A stretch of 64,000 nt of DNA, from the NCBI RefSeq assembly GCF_015831345.1, contig NZ_JADWYS010000001.1:630118-694117 (forward strand). Reading direction: 5' to 3'. Position numbers and translations under genes: made by a program. Shown piece by piece: positions 53,865 through 62,456 of the stretch. How positions within the stretch are numbered: the first letter of the stretch is position 1; each line of letters opens with the position of its first letter. The notes under the pieces are model-generated. The model was not told the origin of the DNA. It did no database searches and was given only the letters and a program-made list of their open reading frames with translations. This DNA comes from Caenimonas aquaedulcis (GTDB lineage Bacteria > Pseudomonadota > Gammaproteobacteria > Burkholderiales > Burkholderiaceae_C).

Positions 53865-54619
53865 TACAACAAAGGTCGCAGCTCCCGGGCGGCCTCCAGC
53901 AGCAGCGGCAGCAGGTCGCGCTGCATCTGGCGGGCCTCCAGCCGCTGGGGCGCCGCCACCACGTTGAGCGCGGCCACGGTGTGCCCCTGCATGTTGCGCA
54001 GGGGAACGGCCAGGGCATGGACGCCCAGTTCATGCTCCTCGCTGGCCACGCAGAGGTCCTGCTCGCGCACCGCCTCGACGACGGCCTTGAACTTCCGAGG
54101 ATCGACCGTGGTGTGGGCCGTGAGCCGCGCGAGCTCGCGGCCCTTCATCCAGGCGTTGAACCGGGCCTTGGGCATCGCGGCGAGCAGAACCCGCCCTGTC
54201 GAGGTGGCGTGCGCGGGCAGGCGCGCCCCCAGGTGCAGGCCATAGGCCAGGACGCGCGTCGAGCCGCTGCGCGCGACGATGACCACCTCGTCGCCATCCA
54301 GCACCACCGCCGAGAAGGACTCCGCAGTCTGCGCGGCGAGCCGGTTGAGCGTGGGCTGGATCACCCGCGGCAGCCGGGCGGAGGCCAGGTAGCTGCCCGA
54401 GAAGCGCAACACCTTGGGCGCGAGCCAGAAATACGAGCCGTCGGTTTCCAGGTAGCCCAGGTGCGCGAGCGTCAGCAGGTGGCGACGGGCCGCCGCGCGC
54501 GTGATGCCGGCGCGCTGGGCCGCCAGCGTGGCATTGAGGCGCTGGCGTTCGGTGTCGAAGCTTTCCAGCACGGCCAGGCCCTTGGCCATGCCCTCGATGA
54601 AGTCTGCCCTGGCGATCAT
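53864..54619 (-). CDS. IclR-family regulator (PobR/PcaR type)
   Basis: Regulator of 251 residues. The N-terminal winged HTH reads MAKGLAVLESFDTERQRLNATLAAQRAGITRAAARRHLLTL, given here as position about 10-50, and the C-terminal ligand-binding domain follows (AYGLHLGARLPAHATSTGRVLLAAM). Proteins of this branch control protocatechuate and 4-hydroxybenzoate genes. It is divergent from pobA with a 136-base gap containing a perfect 9-bp inverted repeat. It is therefore likely an activator or repressor of pobA. The sbp gene on the same strand is transcribed downstream of it. Confidence 0.88.
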   Translation of the reverse strand: MIARADFIEGMAKGLAVLESFDTERQRLNATLAAQRAGITRAAARRHLLTLAHLGYLETDGSYFWLAPKVLRFSGSYLASARLPRVIQPTLNRLAAQTAESFSAVVLDGDEVVIVARSGSTRVLAYGLHLGARLPAHATSTGRVLLAAMPKARFNAWMKGRELARLTAHTTVDPRKFKAVVEAVREQDLCVASEEHELGVHALAVPLRNMQGHTVAALNVVAAPQRLEARQMQRDLLPLLLEAARELRPLL

Positions 54620-54648
54620 GCGGTCATCCTCGCGGCGCGAACACGGAG

Positions 54649-55931
<1,283 letters not shown>

Positions 55932-55935
55932 GGCC

Positions 55936-56913
55936 TCAATCCGCAAACGTGCCCGTCGCCTTGATGATCGGCCCCCACTTGTCGATCTCCGCCTTCAGCC
56001 ACACCTGCAGCGATTCCGGCGTCAGCTTGTCTTCGCCGACGATTTCCGCGCCGAGTTCGGTCATGCGCGCGACCACCTGCGGGTCCTTCAGTGCAATGCG
56101 GATCGCCTGGTTCATCTTGTCGAGGATCGGCTTGGGCGTGCCCTTGGGCGCGTAGATGCCGTGCCATACGACGACCTCGAAGTCCTTGAGGCCCTGCTCG
56201 GCCAACGTCGGCGCATCGGGCAGCGCCTTGATGCGGCTCTTCGTCGTGACGCCGTAGAACTTCACGTTGCCTGCCTTGATCTGCGGGATGGTCTGCGTCG
56301 TCTGGTCGCACAGGATGTCGACCTGGCCGCCGAGCAGCGCGTTCATCGCGGGGGCGGTGCCCTGGAACGGGACGGCGGTGAGCTTCACGCCGAGCGCGCG
56401 CTCGAACATCATCCCGCACAGCTGCGACACGGCGCCGAGGCCGGCGTTCGCGAGGTTGATCTTGGACTGGTTCGCCTTCACGTAGGCAGCGAACTCCTGG
56501 AAGTTGTTGGCGGGGAAGTCCTTGCGCGCGAGCATCGTCATCGGCACCTCGACCGCCTGGCTCACGTACTCGAAGTCGGTGAGCGCGTTGTACGAGAGCT
56601 TGCGATAGAGCGCCGTCGACGTCGCCATCCCGTTGTGGTGGATGAAGAAGGTGTAGCCGTCCGGCGCGGACCTCGCGACGTACGCTGCGGCGACGGTGCC
56701 GCCCGCCCCGAGCTTGTTCTCGATGACGACGGTCTGGCCGATCGTCTTGCCGATGGACACGCCCAGCGTGCGCGCGACGACGTCCGTCGGCCCGCCCGCG
56801 GCGAAGGGCACCACCAGCGTGACGGGCTTGGCGGGCCATGCGGACTGGGCCAGGGACGCGGAGGCAGCCAGGACGCACAGCCCGGCGGCGAGACAACGGC
56901 GACGCAGATTCAT
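55936..56913 (-). CDS. Bug-family tripartite tricarboxylate binding protein
   Basis: Periplasmic solute-binding protein of the TctC/Bug family, heavily expanded in Burkholderiales. It has 325 residues with a signal peptide (MNLRRRCLAAGLCVLAASASLAQ) and the family stretch WPAKPVTLVVPFAAGGPTDV, then GAGGTVAAAYVARSAPDGYT. No TctA or TctB genes are next to it, which is usual for this family. The ligand is unknown. The ATG at 56913 was chosen; the upstream frame is overlap with the CoA-transferase gene on the other strand. Confidence 0.93.
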   Translation of the reverse strand: MNLRRRCLAAGLCVLAASASLAQSAWPAKPVTLVVPFAAGGPTDVVARTLGVSIGKTIGQTVVIENKLGAGGTVAAAYVARSAPDGYTFFIHHNGMATSTALYRKLSYNALTDFEYVSQAVEVPMTMLARKDFPANNFQEFAAYVKANQSKINLANAGLGAVSQLCGMMFERALGVKLTAVPFQGTAPAMNALLGGQVDILCDQTTQTIPQIKAGNVKFYGVTTKSRIKALPDAPTLAEQGLKDFEVVVWHGIYAPKGTPKPILDKMNQAIRIALKDPQVVARMTELGAEIVGEDKLTPESLQVWLKAEIDKWGPIIKATGTFAD

Positions 56914-57030
56914 GGTGATCTCCTGTGGATGCCGGCCAGCGTAGCCCAGGCCCGCGCAGCGGGAATCGGTATGTTCCCGGGCGCGCCGCTCTGCTAGTCT
57001 TGCGCGCAACCGTTCACGAATTCCCTGCCC

Positions 57031-57933
57031 ATGGCGCAATCCCCTGCCGTCCTCCACGGCGTCCGCATCCTCAGCCTCGCGCTCAACCTCCCCGGCCCCG
57101 CCGCGCTCATGCGCTGCCGCGGCATGGGCGCGACCTGCACCAAGCTCGAGCCGCCCTCGGGCGATCCGATGGGGCTCTACAACCCGCCCGCGTATGCCCG
57201 GATGCACGAGGGCGTGAAAGTGATCGCCGCGGACCTCAAGTCCGGCGAGGGCCAGAAGACGCTGCATCGCGAACTGGCACGCGCGGATGTGCTGCTCACC
57301 TCCTTCCGGCCCTCGGCGCTGGACAAGCTCGGGCTCGGGTGGAAGCAGCTGCACACCGCGTACCCGTCGCTGTGCCAGGTCGCCATCGTCGGGGCGCCGG
57401 GCGCGCGCGCGGAGGAGCCGGGGCACGACCTCACGTATCTCGCGGACAACGGCCTCGTTCCCGGGCTGGAGCTCCCCGCCACGCTCTACGCGGACATGAG
57501 CGGTTCCCTGATGGCCAGCGAAGCCGTGCTGCGCGCAGCGCTCCTGCAGAGCGAACGGTACGCCGGCAGCGGCGACACGCATCCGAAAGGCGTGCTGATC
57601 GAGGTCGCCCTGTCCGATGCAGCGGCGTATCTCGCGCTGCCGAGGCAATGGGGGTTGACGCAGCCCGGCGGGTCGGTAGGTGGCGCGCACGCCGGCTACC
57701 GGGTCTACGCGTGCAAGGATGGACGGGTGGCGGTGGCGGCCCTGGAGCCGCATTTCGCGGCGGCACTGTGCGCCGCCGCGGGAGTGCCCGCGAGCGACAT
57801 GCGCGCGATGTTCGCGCCCGCCACGCACGAAACCATCGCAGCCTTCCTGGCCACCCGCACGTGCGGGGAGCTGGACAGGCTGGCGATGGAGAAGGACATC
57901 CCGCTGCACACGATGGCAGCGGGACCGGCCTGA
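57031..57933 (+). CDS. CaiB/BaiF-family CoA transferase or racemase
   Basis: A 300-residue class III CoA transferase-fold protein, shorter than the usual 380-420. The N-terminal VLHGVRILSLALNLPGPAALMRCRGMGATCTKLEPPSGD is the typical start (positions 7-44). The catalytic Asp is probably in GHDLTYLADNG, which looks more like alpha-methylacyl-CoA racemase. A central segment is missing relative to longer members. It is convergent with the crystallin-like gene; no fatty-acid genes are adjacent, so the substrate is unknown. Confidence 0.82.
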   Translation: MAQSPAVLHGVRILSLALNLPGPAALMRCRGMGATCTKLEPPSGDPMGLYNPPAYARMHEGVKVIAADLKSGEGQKTLHRELARADVLLTSFRPSALDKLGLGWKQLHTAYPSLCQVAIVGAPGARAEEPGHDLTYLADNGLVPGLELPATLYADMSGSLMASEAVLRAALLQSERYAGSGDTHPKGVLIEVALSDAAAYLALPRQWGLTQPGGSVGGAHAGYRVYACKDGRVAVAALEPHFAAALCAAAGVPASDMRAMFAPATHETIAAFLATRTCGELDRLAMEKDIPLHTMAAGPA

Positions 57934-57936
57934 GCC

Positions 57937-58749
57937 TTACTGGCGCGGTTCGCCGCGGTCGTTGACCATGACGGTCTGGCGGCTCGGCGCTTCGGTCATC
58001 TGGACGTGGTGTTCCACGCCGCGGAAGACGTAGGCGACGTCGTAGTACGCCGGCGTCGTGCTGGCGACGTTCTCGCAGCGGCGCACGTCGTTGTACCCCT
58101 GGACCGTGCTGCCGCCGCCGGTGTTCGCGCCGATGGCCGCGCCTGCAACGGCGCCGACACCCGTCGCCGCGTCGCGGCCGGAGCCGCCGCCGATCTGGTG
58201 GCCGATGATGCCGCCCAGCAGGCCGCCCACGATGGCGCCGCCCACGTTGGGCTGGTTGCCCTGCGTCACGGCCTGGCGCTCCACCCAGCAGCGCTGGTTC
58301 GGCGGGCCGACGATGGCGTGCACCGAGCTGATCGGCGCTTCGAACAGGCGTTCCTGCGGGCGGCGGCGGAATTCCGGCGCGGGGGCGGGAATCACGGCGA
58401 CGGGTTCCGGCGCTTCGTTGCGGTACACGCGGCGATCATCGACCTTGCGGACCGAGAAGACGCGGTCGTTCATGCCCATGTCGCGCAGGGAGGCGTAGCT
58501 GCCGCGGCGCAGGACCATGCAATTGCCTTCGAAACGGGGCTGGTCGCAAACTTCCCAGCGGCCGCGCTGGACGACCACGGAGCTGGCCATGTCGCCGAAG
58601 CCTGCCCGGCTCATGTTGCGCACGGGCTGGTCGGTCGTGAAGGACCGGCCGCGGTAGCCGTCGTGCTCGTAGAAGGTGACCTGGGCCATCGCCTGCGATC
58701 CCAGGACCACGGCGGCGGCGCCGAGCACCGCTTTGAGTTTGAAGTTCAT
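57937..58749 (-). CDS. Exported beta/gamma-crystallin-like protein with glycine-zipper region
   Basis: A 270-residue exported protein. A signal peptide (MNFKLKAVLGAAAVVLGSQAMAQ) is followed by a crystallin-type domain (VTFYEHDGYRGRSF and WEVCDQPRFEGNCMVLRRG, about 24-110), an Arg/Pro-rich linker, and a glycine-zipper stretch (GGAIVGGLLGGIIGHQIGGG then GVGAVAGAAIGANTGGG, about 185-225), typical of surface or outer-membrane-associated stress proteins. The combination suggests a Ca-binding envelope protein; metal binding is inferred. The ATG at 58749 follows AGGAG. Upstream it shares a two-box motif with Ku and the KGG gene. Confidence 0.85.
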   Translation of the reverse strand: MNFKLKAVLGAAAVVLGSQAMAQVTFYEHDGYRGRSFTTDQPVRNMSRAGFGDMASSVVVQRGRWEVCDQPRFEGNCMVLRRGSYASLRDMGMNDRVFSVRKVDDRRVYRNEAPEPVAVIPAPAPEFRRRPQERLFEAPISSVHAIVGPPNQRCWVERQAVTQGNQPNVGGAIVGGLLGGIIGHQIGGGSGRDAATGVGAVAGAAIGANTGGGSTVQGYNDVRRCENVASTTPAYYDVAYVFRGVEHHVQMTEAPSRQTVMVNDRGEPRQ

Positions 58750-58776
58750 GGTTGTTTTCTCCTGTTGAGACATCCA

Positions 58777-58810
58777 CCTTAGGCCATCAGGGGCAACGGC
58801 TGTGTAAGAC
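58777..58810 (-). promoter_or_regulatory. Two-box stress motif upstream of the crystallin-like gene
   Basis: On the minus strand GTCTTACA (58810-58803) and ATGGCCTAAGG (58787-58777) are separated by 15 bases. The same layout, GTCYTACA-N14/15-TGGCNYARG, is found before ku and the KGG gene. It resembles a two-box promoter but fits neither sigma70 box well. Confidence 0.5.
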
Positions 58811-58888
58811 ATCCTCACCAATCAACGCGCGACATCCGACTATGGCCTAATGTCGGGTTTGCAAATTTAAGTAACTGGAGATTCCTTC

Positions 58889-59062
58889 ATGGGCAACAAG
58901 ATCGTCACCGAAGCAGACCGCAAGCGCACCCCGGCAGTGAAAGTGCAGGAAGGCATCGCGACCAAGCAGCGCAAGGGGCAGGGCCAGAAGGTCAGCCTCG
59001 AGCGCGGCACCGCCACCCGCAGCAAGAAGAACCCGGGCAAGCGTCCCCACAAGGGCGGTTGA
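58889..59062 (+). CDS. Small basic protein of 57 residues
   Basis: I do not recognise the family. The product is highly basic and probably disordered (starts MGNKIVTEADRKRTPAVK, ends KKNPGKRPHKGG). It has no TM segment or signal. GGAG lies 8 bases upstream. An ATGGCCTAAT stretch at 58842-58851 resembles the second box of the shared stress motif. It sits between the crystallin-like gene and ku, so it may belong to the same stress response. A DNA- or RNA-binding role is suggested only by charge. Confidence 0.65.
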   Translation: MGNKIVTEADRKRTPAVKVQEGIATKQRKGQGQKVSLERGTATRSKKNPGKRPHKGG

Positions 59063-59105
59063 GCAGAGCGGGCCGGGGCGGCTGACCGCCGCACACCGGC
59101 TTCCA

Positions 59106-59142
59106 GCGCCGTCCTACAACCGGGGCGCTGCGTTGGCGTAGG
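59106..59142 (+). promoter_or_regulatory. Two-box stress motif upstream of ku
   Basis: GCGCCGTCCTACA (59106-59118) is identical in 13 positions to the site before the KGG gene. TTGGCGTAGG (59133-59142) follows after 14 bases. The ku ATG is only 8 bases beyond it. Confidence 0.55.
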
Positions 59143-59150
59143 GTGCTGGC

Positions 59151-60140
59151 ATGGCACCCTCAAGCACACGAACCCTCTGGAAAGGCGCGATCAGCTTCGG
59201 TCTCGTCTACATCCCCGTCACGCTCCACTCGGCCACCGAGGAGCACCGGCTGAAATTCAACCTGCTGGACAAACGCTCCATGAACCCCGTGGGCAACCAG
59301 CAGGTGAACAAGTCCACCGGCAAGGCGATGCAAAAGGAAGACGTCGTCAAGGGCTTCGAGTACGAGAAAGACCAGTACGTGGTCGTCACGCCCGAAGAGA
59401 TCAAGGCGGCGCTGCCCAAGTCGACCCAGACGATCGAGATCGAATCGTTCATCGACGCGGGGCAGATCCCCAGCACCTACTACAACAAGCCGTACTACGT
59501 CGCCCCGGCAGCCAAGGGCAACAAGCCCTACCTGCTGCTGCTCGAGACCTTGCGCAAGACTGGGAAGGTGGGCCTTGCGAAGGTGGTGATTTCCACCCGG
59601 CAGCACCTGGCTGCGCTGTTCCCCGCCGAGGACGGCCTCGTGCTGGAGCTGCTGCGCTGGCACGACGAGGTGCGCGACACCGCAGGCCTGCCGCTGCCCA
59701 AGGGCGACGACGCGCACGTGTCGCCGAAGGAATTGAAGATGGCCGAGCAGCTCGTGACCGAGCTCGCCGACAAGTGGAAGCCCGAGTCCTTCCACGATGA
59801 ATTCCGGGAGAAGCTCGAGAAGGTCGTGGAAGCGAAGGTCAAGGCCGGCAAGGGCGAGCACATCGTGAAGCCCATCGAGGGCGAGGAGATGCAGTCCAGC
59901 GCCGACATCATCGACCTCACCGAGCTCCTGCGCCGCAGCCTGCGCAAGGGCGGCGGCAAGGGCGCCGCGAACGACGAGGCGGACGAGGCCGAAGCCGAAA
60001 CGCCGGCCCGCAAGCCCCCCTCGCGGCGCAAGGCCGCCAACGACGAGACCCCGTCGCGCACGCGTGCCGCTGCCGCCGCGAAGACCAAGCCCCGCGCCAG
60101 CGCGAGCGTCAAAGCCAAACCCCGCAAGAAGGCCGCATGA
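59151..60140 (+). CDS. ku: Non-homologous end-joining protein Ku
   Basis: Homodimeric ring that binds DNA ends and recruits ligase D. It has 329 residues, with the canonical RTLWKGAISFGLVYIPVTL start and the beta-barrel bridge region (KGFEYEKDQYVVVT, YNKPYYVAPAAKGNKPYLLL). After residue 265 there is a long Lys/Arg/Ala-rich tail, typical of Ku forms that interact with DNA or LigD. No ligD is in the window. The stop overlaps the next start (ATGA). The upstream motif suggests stress or stationary-phase control. Confidence 0.96.
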   Translation: MAPSSTRTLWKGAISFGLVYIPVTLHSATEEHRLKFNLLDKRSMNPVGNQQVNKSTGKAMQKEDVVKGFEYEKDQYVVVTPEEIKAALPKSTQTIEIESFIDAGQIPSTYYNKPYYVAPAAKGNKPYLLLLETLRKTGKVGLAKVVISTRQHLAALFPAEDGLVLELLRWHDEVRDTAGLPLPKGDDAHVSPKELKMAEQLVTELADKWKPESFHDEFREKLEKVVEAKVKAGKGEHIVKPIEGEEMQSSADIIDLTELLRRSLRKGGGKGAANDEADEAEAETPARKPPSRRKAANDETPSRTRAAAAAKTKPRASASVKAKPRKKAA

Positions 60141-60511
60141 CGATGAAGAAAGACGACACCCTCACCCTCCTCCTTTCCTTCGCCGCGGGCGCCGCCGTCA
60201 CCTGGTGGGCCGGCAGCATGCTCCTGGCGCCGCGCGGCACGCGCCTCGTGCCCGTGTCCGCGCGGCCTGCCGACGATGCGCGGCTGCGCAAGGACGTGCG
60301 CGCCAGGCTCGATGAGCTCGTGAGCCATCCGCGCGCGATCGAGGTGGAAGTGCACGAGGGCGAAGTCCGCGTCAGCGGACAGGTGCTTTCGGGGGAACTC
60401 GACGGCCTGCTCGTGCAGCTGACGCGGGTGCCCGGTGTGCGGCGGGTTCGCAATGCGCTCGCCACCCTGAGCGACCCCAGCGGTTTCGGCGAAAGTGTCT
60501 CAGCCGTCTGA
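60137..60511 (+). CDS. BON-domain protein coupled to ku
   Basis: A 124-residue protein with an N-terminal TM anchor (LTLLLSFAAGAAVTWWAGSMLL) and a BON domain (about 50-115: VRARLDELVSHPRAIEVEVHEGEVRVSGQVL, given by position, ending VRRVRNALATL). BON domains bind lipids or envelope components in OsmY-like proteins. The start overlaps the ku stop as ATGA, so both are made from one mRNA. A direct role in end joining is unlikely given its membrane segment. Confidence 0.82.
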   Translation: MTMKKDDTLTLLLSFAAGAAVTWWAGSMLLAPRGTRLVPVSARPADDARLRKDVRARLDELVSHPRAIEVEVHEGEVRVSGQVLSGELDGLLVQLTRVPGVRRVRNALATLSDPSGFGESVSAV

Positions 60512-60547
60512 GCGCGTGCGCAGGCGTGTAGTCCGTGACGCACGCGC
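60512..60547. other. Inverted repeat after the BON gene
   Basis: GCGCGTGCG (60512-60520) and CGCACGCGC (60539-60547) flank an 18-base spacer right after the BON stop. It may form a hairpin that ends or protects the ku-BON transcript, but has no T-run. Confidence 0.35.
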
Positions 60548-60623
60548 AGGGACGCGCCGCTCCCGCACAGCCGGGCCCAGCCCGGCGTTAGGCTGAATCC
60601 TTCCAACCGAAAAGGAGTTCAGC

Positions 60624-60851
60624 ATGAACAAGGATCAAGTCAAGGGCCGTCTCAAGGAAGCCGCAGGCGAGGTGCAGGAACATGTGGGCCGCGTCACCGG
60701 CAACGATTCCCAGGAGGCCAAGGGCCACGCCAAGGAGCAGGCCGGCAAGGTGCAGAAGAACTACGGCGACGCGAAGGACACCGTGTCCGATGCCGCCGAC
60801 GACATCAAGTCGGACCTGAAGTCGGACATCCGGCGCAACGACAAGATCTGA
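60624..60851 (+). CDS. CsbD-family stress protein
   Basis: A 75-residue hydrophilic protein with the CsbD pattern: MNKDQVKGRLKEAAGEVQEH, VTGNDSQEAKGHAKEQAGKVQ, and a helical tail. CsbD members are induced by general stress; their activity is unknown. GGAG lies near the ATG. It is preceded by the ku-BON unit and followed by the MFS gene. Confidence 0.93.
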   Translation: MNKDQVKGRLKEAAGEVQEHVGRVTGNDSQEAKGHAKEQAGKVQKNYGDAKDTVSDAADDIKSDLKSDIRRNDKI

Positions 60852-60886
60852 CGATGCGCCCCGCGGGGGTTTGTTAAGCTCCCTGC

Positions 60887-62119
60887 TTGACCTCTCCCGC
60901 AGTCCCTCCAACGCCGCCCCAGGGCGGCGTTTCCACGCCTCCCCCTTCCGGGGGCCTGTCCACCCAAACGCTCCTCGCCTTCGCGTGCTTCTTCAGCGGC
61001 GCGGCGCTGCGGGTGTGCGACTCGCTCATCCCCCGCCTCGCGAGCGATTTCCAGGTGACGCCCGGCACCGCCGGCCAGGTCATCATCGGCTTCGCCGTGG
61101 CCTATGGCCTGATGCAGCTGGTGTTCGGTCCGCTCGGCGACCGCTACGGCAAGGCGCGCATGGTCTGCGTCGCCCTCTTCGGTTGCGCCGCGGGAGCCGC
61201 CGCCTGCGTCTTCTCGCCGGGCTTCGGCTTCCTCGTGGGCACGCGCATGGTGTGGGGCATGGCCGCGGCGGGCGTGGTGCCGCTCGCGATGGCCTGGATC
61301 GGCGACGCCGTGCCGTATGCAGAACGGCAGGCCACCCTCGCCCGCCTTCTCACGGGCACCCTGTCCGGGATGATGGCGGGTCAGCTGGCGGGCGGCCTCT
61401 TCGCCGATTCCGCCGCGGGCTGGCGCGGCGCCTTCGGCACGCTGGCCGCCGGCTACGCGGTCGTCGGGCTCCTGGTGCTGGTCCGCGTGCGCTCCCAGGT
61501 GGCCGCGCCCGCGTCATCGCACGCCGCGCAGCCGTTCGGCAGGCAGCTCGCCTCCGTGCTGGCCATGCCCTGGTCGCGCTACGTGCTCATCGCCGCGCTG
61601 CTCGAAGGCATGCTGCTGCTGGGCCCGCTGGCTTTCCTGCCGGCGTACCTGCACGCGCGTTTCGGCATCACGCTGTCGGTCGCATCCGCGGCCATCGCGC
61701 TCTATGCCGCAGGCGGCCTCGTGTACGCCATGACGGCACGCCGCATCGTCCAGCGCTTCGGCGAACGGCGCATGGTCGCGACGGGGGGTGTGCTGATGGG
61801 GCTGGGCTTCGCGGCGTGGTTCGCTTCGCCGTGGTGGCAGGTCGCCGCTCCCGTGGCGCTGCTGGTGGGATTCGGGACCTACCTCTTCCACAACACGCTG
61901 CAGACGCACGCGACTCAGATGGCGCCGCAGGCGCGCGGGACGGCCGTGTCGCTGTTCGCGTTCTGCCTGTTCACGGGCCAGGCGGCCGGTGTCAGCGTGT
62001 CGGGTTGGGTGTTCGACCGGCTGGGCGCCGCGCCATTGCTGGCGGTGCCCGCGGCCTTGCTGCCCTTGACGGGCTGGTGGTTCGCCCGCGCCTTGCGGCT
62101 GCGGGCGGAACGGGCCTAG
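60887..62119 (+). CDS. MFS transporter
   Basis: A 410-residue 12-TM major facilitator protein. The signature loop between helices 2 and 3 is FGPLGDRYGKARMV, and helices continue to the end. The only start that fits is the TTG at 60887, since an in-frame stop lies upstream and no ATG precedes the first helix. The first 26 residues (TSPAVPPTPPQGG... PPPSGG) are encoded by two hairpin-forming palindromes, so the N-terminus looks recruited from an intergenic element. The substrate is unknown; sugar or drug efflux cannot be distinguished. Confidence 0.88.
   Translation: MTSPAVPPTPPQGGVSTPPPSGGLSTQTLLAFACFFSGAALRVCDSLIPRLASDFQVTPGTAGQVIIGFAVAYGLMQLVFGPLGDRYGKARMVCVALFGCAAGAAACVFSPGFGFLVGTRMVWGMAAAGVVPLAMAWIGDAVPYAERQATLARLLTGTLSGMMAGQLAGGLFADSAAGWRGAFGTLAAGYAVVGLLVLVRVRSQVAAPASSHAAQPFGRQLASVLAMPWSRYVLIAALLEGMLLLGPLAFLPAYLHARFGITLSVASAAIALYAAGGLVYAMTARRIVQRFGERRMVATGGVLMGLGFAAWFASPWWQVAAPVALLVGFGTYLFHNTLQTHATQMAPQARGTAVSLFAFCLFTGQAAGVSVSGWVFDRLGAAPLLAVPAALLPLTGWWFARALRLRAERA
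60908..60955. repeat. Palindromic elements in the 5' coding region of the MFS gene
   Basis: AACGCCGCCC-CA-GGGCGGCGTT forms a 10-bp stem near 60910-60931, and CCCCC-TTC-CGGGGG lies near 60942-60955. The first stem could act as a terminator for csbD readthrough or block translation start. They are in frame with the MFS gene. Confidence 0.65.
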
Positions 62120-62120
62120 A

Positions 62121-62327
62121 TCAGGTCGAAGGGCTCTCGGCGCGCTGGTGACGCTTCTTGCCGGCGGCGCGGGCTTCTTCGCTGCTGAACTGGTGCGCAC
62201 GGCCGGAGGCGTGGGCGGCGCGGCCACCCAGGCTGGCGATCTCGCGCTTCTTCTCCGGCGACATCGCGGCGAAACCGCGGGGACGGCGCTGTTCTTGCGG
62301 AGCGGCGGTGGTGATGATTTCCTGCAT
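62121..62327 (-). CDS. KGG-motif stress protein
   Basis: A 68-residue protein with the stress-induced GsiB/KGG-type repeat (MSPEKKREIASLGGRAAH and FSSEEARAAGKKRHQ). The family is small, basic and hydrophilic; it is induced by desiccation or acid in other bacteria. The ATG at 62327 was chosen as the start. The stop lies 1 base from the MFS stop (convergent). The 13-base GCGCCGTCCTACA at 62400-62388 is shared with the ku upstream region. Confidence 0.85.
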   Translation of the reverse strand: MQEIITTAAPQEQRRPRGFAAMSPEKKREIASLGGRAAHASGRAHQFSSEEARAAGKKRHQRAESPST

Positions 62328-62362
62328 TGCGAACTCGCTTTTTCGATGAATGGGAAGCTGAT

Positions 62363-62400
62363 CCTGAGCCAAGCTCAGCCGTCCTCGTGTAGGACGGCGC
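62363..62400 (-). promoter_or_regulatory. Two-box stress motif upstream of the KGG gene
   Basis: On the minus strand GCGCCGTCCTACA (62400-62388) is followed after 15 bases by TTGGCTCAGG (62372-62363). The first box also forms a perfect GCCGTCCT-CGTGT-AGGACGGC palindrome. No T-run follows, so it is not a terminator. Confidence 0.55.
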
Positions 62401-62456
62401 CTCACCATGATGTCCGGATGAGGCTGTCAACTGAAGGAAAGGCCTTCAGCTTCCCG

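Noticed and set aside
60887..60955. Frameshift or truncated start of the MFS gene
   Set aside because: The frame is continuous into the first helix and a stop codon precedes the TTG, so a rare start codon explains it without a frameshift.
62380..62400. GCCGTCCT-CGTGT-AGGACGGC as a terminator of the YgiQ-type gene
   Set aside because: There is no T-run on either side; the left arm belongs to a motif shared with the ku promoter.
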